Assembly (NCBI RefSeq): GCF_001293775.1
Contig: NZ_LGLN01000074.1
Span: forward strand, 85,143 to 149,142
Direction: 5' to 3'
Source: Pseudomonas syringae pv. cilantro
GTDB taxonomy: Bacteria; Pseudomonadota; Gammaproteobacteria; Pseudomonadales; Pseudomonadaceae
Length of the DNA stretch: 64,000 nt
Under the pieces are notes generated by a model that was not told the DNA's origin, searched no databases, and saw nothing but the letters and a program-made list of their open reading frames with translations. Position numbers and translations under genes: made by a program. Below are positions 62,709-64,000 of the stretch, piece by piece. The stretch's first letter is position 1; every line of letters begins with the position of its first letter.

Positions 62709-63524
62709 TTACACCTGTTTCACGCTCAAAAACGCCCGATGCACCGCATCGGGCGTTTTGTATTTCAGGGATAAGTGTGGTCGCTCCCCATTGTAGATCT
62801 GCACCGATTCATCCACCATTTTCACTGCATCTGCCAAGTCTTTAGGCCGATGGAGTAGAAACTCGGTCTTCAAAATCCCGTTTATTCGCTCGGCCATAGC
62901 GTTCTGGTAACAGTCATAGCCATCAGTCATCGAGCACCGGATTTCATGCCTGGTATGCAGCCGCTGATAGAGGTCGGAACAGTACTGGGCACCGCGATCT
63001 GAATGATGAATCAGCATCTGATCGGTTTTTCGCTCTCCTACCGCTTTTTCCAGTGCCTTCATCACCGACTGGGTATGCAGGCTTTCATGCACATGATGAC
63101 CAACGATCTTGCGTGAGTACGCATCTGTCACAAGGCTCACGTAGGCCACGCTTTCCTGTGTAGGCAGATAGGTTATGTCTGCAACCCAGACCTGTTCGGG
63201 TCCATTGGCCACGACTTGTTCAGGACCTGCTTTGAGCAGGTTGGGGTGGCGGCGAAAGCGATGATGACTATGAGTGGTCTTGTGATAAGCCCGTTTGCGC
63301 GAAACCAGCTCGCGCGCATCACGAAGGATGCTAAACAGACGGTCTCTACCCACGCACAACGACGCAGGAGCTTCGACGCTCATCAAGTAGTGCAGCTTGC
63401 GCGTTCCCAGCCTCGGCTGGCGCCGACGCTTTTCCAGAACGAAGTCCACCACCTCTTGGTCTTGGCGGACTTTCGCGTCAAAAGCGCGATTGCGCTTGTA
63501 ATATGCTTGGCGCGAAATACCCAT
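62709..63524 (-). CDS. IS3-family transposase OrfB
   Basis: 271 residues, beginning M-G-I-S-R-Q-A-Y-Y-K. DDE catalytic triad of the retroviral-integrase fold: Asp in V-A-D-I-T-Y-L (about 116), Asp in I-H-H-S-D-R-G-A-Q-Y (about 176), Glu in A-M-A-E-R-I-N-G (about 212). N-terminal H-T-H_21-like part. Normally made as OrfAB by frameshift; the frame is open upstream of this ATG back to the slippery site. Intact. Confidence 0.93.
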   Translation of the reverse strand: MGISRQAYYKRNRAFDAKVRQDQEVVDFVLEKRRRQPRLGTRKLHYLMSVEAPASLCVGRDRLFSILRDARELVSRKRAYHKTTHSHHRFRRHPNLLKAGPEQVVANGPEQVWVADITYLPTQESVAYVSLVTDAYSRKIVGHHVHESLHTQSVMKALEKAVGERKTDQMLIHHSDRGAQYCSDLYQRLHTRHEIRCSMTDGYDCYQNAMAERINGILKTEFLLHRPKDLADAVKMVDESVQIYNGERPHLSLKYKTPDAVHRAFLSVKQV

Positions 63525-63547
63525 GAACAGGCAAGCCCTGGTAATGC

Positions 63548-63949
63548 TCAGGTCTTGGATTTGCCCTTGCGAGAGGACTTGCCGGGTCGCTTTTTTACGA
63601 TGGAAACACCGTAGTCATTTTTCAAGACGTTCACGACAGCTTCAAAGAACTGGGCCTTCTGATTGCTCAGTACCAGCTGTTCTTCAAGCTCTTTAATCCG
63701 CTGCTCAGGTGTTGGCGGGAGTGTTGGCTCGGTCATGGACCTGCTCCTCGGCTCTCGAATTGATGCGCCTTGGCTCCAATCCTGTCGACCGTGCTTTCGT
63801 AACCAGACCAGCACCGTCGACCGGCCTTGGATGCCATAGCGTCGCTGGGCTTCTTTATAACTCAACTCGCCTTTTTCAACCTGATCTACGACCGATAATT
63901 TAAAGGCTAGCGTGTAATCGCGCTGGCTGCGCCTTTTGCCCGAATCCAT
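63548..63949 (-). CDS. IS3-family transposase OrfA
   Basis: 133 residues: N-terminal helix-turn-helix (R-D-Y-T-L-A-F-K-L-S-V-V-D, about 10-55) and a C-terminal leucine-zipper-like segment (E-Q-R-I-K-E-L-E-E-Q-L-V-L-S-N-Q, about 82-97). ATG 63949 follows a perfect AGGAGG. Ends 23 bases before the OrfB ATG in another frame; -1 slip at the A6G site produces the fusion. Confidence 0.9.
   Translation of the reverse strand: MDSGKRRSQRDYTLAFKLSVVDQVEKGELSYKEAQRRYGIQGRSTVLVWLRKHGRQDWSQGASIREPRSRSMTEPTLPPTPEQRIKELEEQLVLSNQKAQFFEAVVNVLKNDYGVSIVKKRPGKSSRKGKSKT
63590..63596 (-). promoter_or_regulatory. Programmed -1 frameshift site (A AAA AAG)
   Basis: Minus strand reads GTA-AAA-AAG within orfA, the canonical A-AAA-AAG heptamer in the zero frame. 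Shifting by -1 joins residue K-K to A-T-R-Q-V-L-S-Q-G and on through the OrfB Met. Confidence 0.9.
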
Positions 63950-64000
63950 TGAGTCCTCCTGAGGAAAGGTCAGAAGGTGTAAACCTTATTCAGGACGGGA

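Larger units (their letters stand above)
62689..64000 (-). mobile_element. IS3-family insertion sequence, right tip just outside the window
   Basis: Contains orfA and orfB on the minus strand. Terminal repeats: GTCCTGAAATAGGTTTACACCT (62695-62716) and, inverted, the same with two substitutions at 63975-63996. If tips have the family's TG...CA ends, the left tip is 62689 (TGTCTAGTCC) and the right tip would be two bases beyond 64000. The target duplication cannot be checked. A programmed -1 frameshift site lies at 63590-63596. The ISPsy number is not assigned. Confidence 0.88.

Overview
This window is a chromosomal segment of a Pseudomonas of the P. syringae group. The basis is protein similarity and gene order recalled from the genus: dapC-glnD-map / rpsB-tsf-pyrH-frr-uppS-cdsA-dxr-rseP-bamA-skp-lpxD-fabZ-lpxA-lpxB-rnhB-dnaE-accA-tilS-pyrG-kdsA-eno-ftsB-ispD, then gfnR / adhC-fghA, ispF-truD-surE-pcm-nlpD-rpoS-rsmZ / fdxA-mutS and recA-recX. 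This matches the P. aeruginosa block around PA3604-PA3659 in long stretches. The GC-rich coding style and Shine-Dalgarno sites fit. The pathovar cannot be told from the sequence. No tRNA or rRNA cluster, CRISPR array or prophage is visible; there is one initiator tRNA and one insertion sequence.

Region 1 (1-4185, minus strand) holds the 3'-truncated dapC, the nitrogen sensor glnD and map. Region 2 (4342-23906, plus strand) is a dense run of essential genes for translation (rpsB, tsf, frr), UMP kinase, undecaprenyl-PP and CDP-diacylglycerol synthesis, the MEP pathway (dxr), the RseP protease, outer-membrane assembly (bamA, skp), lipid A synthesis (lpxD, fabZ, lpxA, lpxB), RNase HII, the replicative polymerase and acetyl-CoA carboxylase. 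Many neighbours overlap by 1-4 bases, so they are probably co-transcribed. Region 3 (24058-30798) holds tilS, pyrG, kdsA, eno, ftsB and ispD.

Region 4 (30806-45298) starts with a divergent LysR regulator and the glutathione-dependent formaldehyde pair adhC-fghA. It continues with ispF-truD-surE-pcm, nlpD-rpoS, and the GacA-controlled sRNA RsmZ with its upstream activating sequence. Convergent fdxA and mutS, a 45-residue basic protein, the pncC/cinA-type amidase and the SOS-controlled recA-recX follow. Region 5 (45341-53645) is more mixed: a LOG-family protein, a PA3611-type exported protein, a DTW-domain tRNA modification enzyme, an ErdR-like response regulator, dgkA, the finR/fpr pair, trmO, a DUF1456 protein, an RsuA-family pseudouridine synthase homologue whose catalytic Asp is replaced by Gln, and an acetyltransferase.

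Region 6 (53762-62077) has rimO, a 1-kb gene graveyard with pieces of a catalase-like gene and a frameshifted helix-turn-helix antitoxin, the potassium transporter kup, and a translationally coupled pair mprF-acvB/virJ for aminoacyl-phosphatidylglycerol synthesis and turnover. An 11-bp iterated TTCAG repeat lies upstream of mprF. Region 7 (62428-64000) has the initiator tRNA-fMet, an unexplained inverted repeat and an IS3-family element whose right tip falls about two bases beyond the window.

No wholly new multi-gene system is evident. The most unusual signals are the degenerate pseudouridine synthase (52401-53111), the iterated repeats before mprF, the terminator/ribosome-binding-site overlap before ispF, the possible leader peptide before pyrG, and the decayed genes between rimO and kup.
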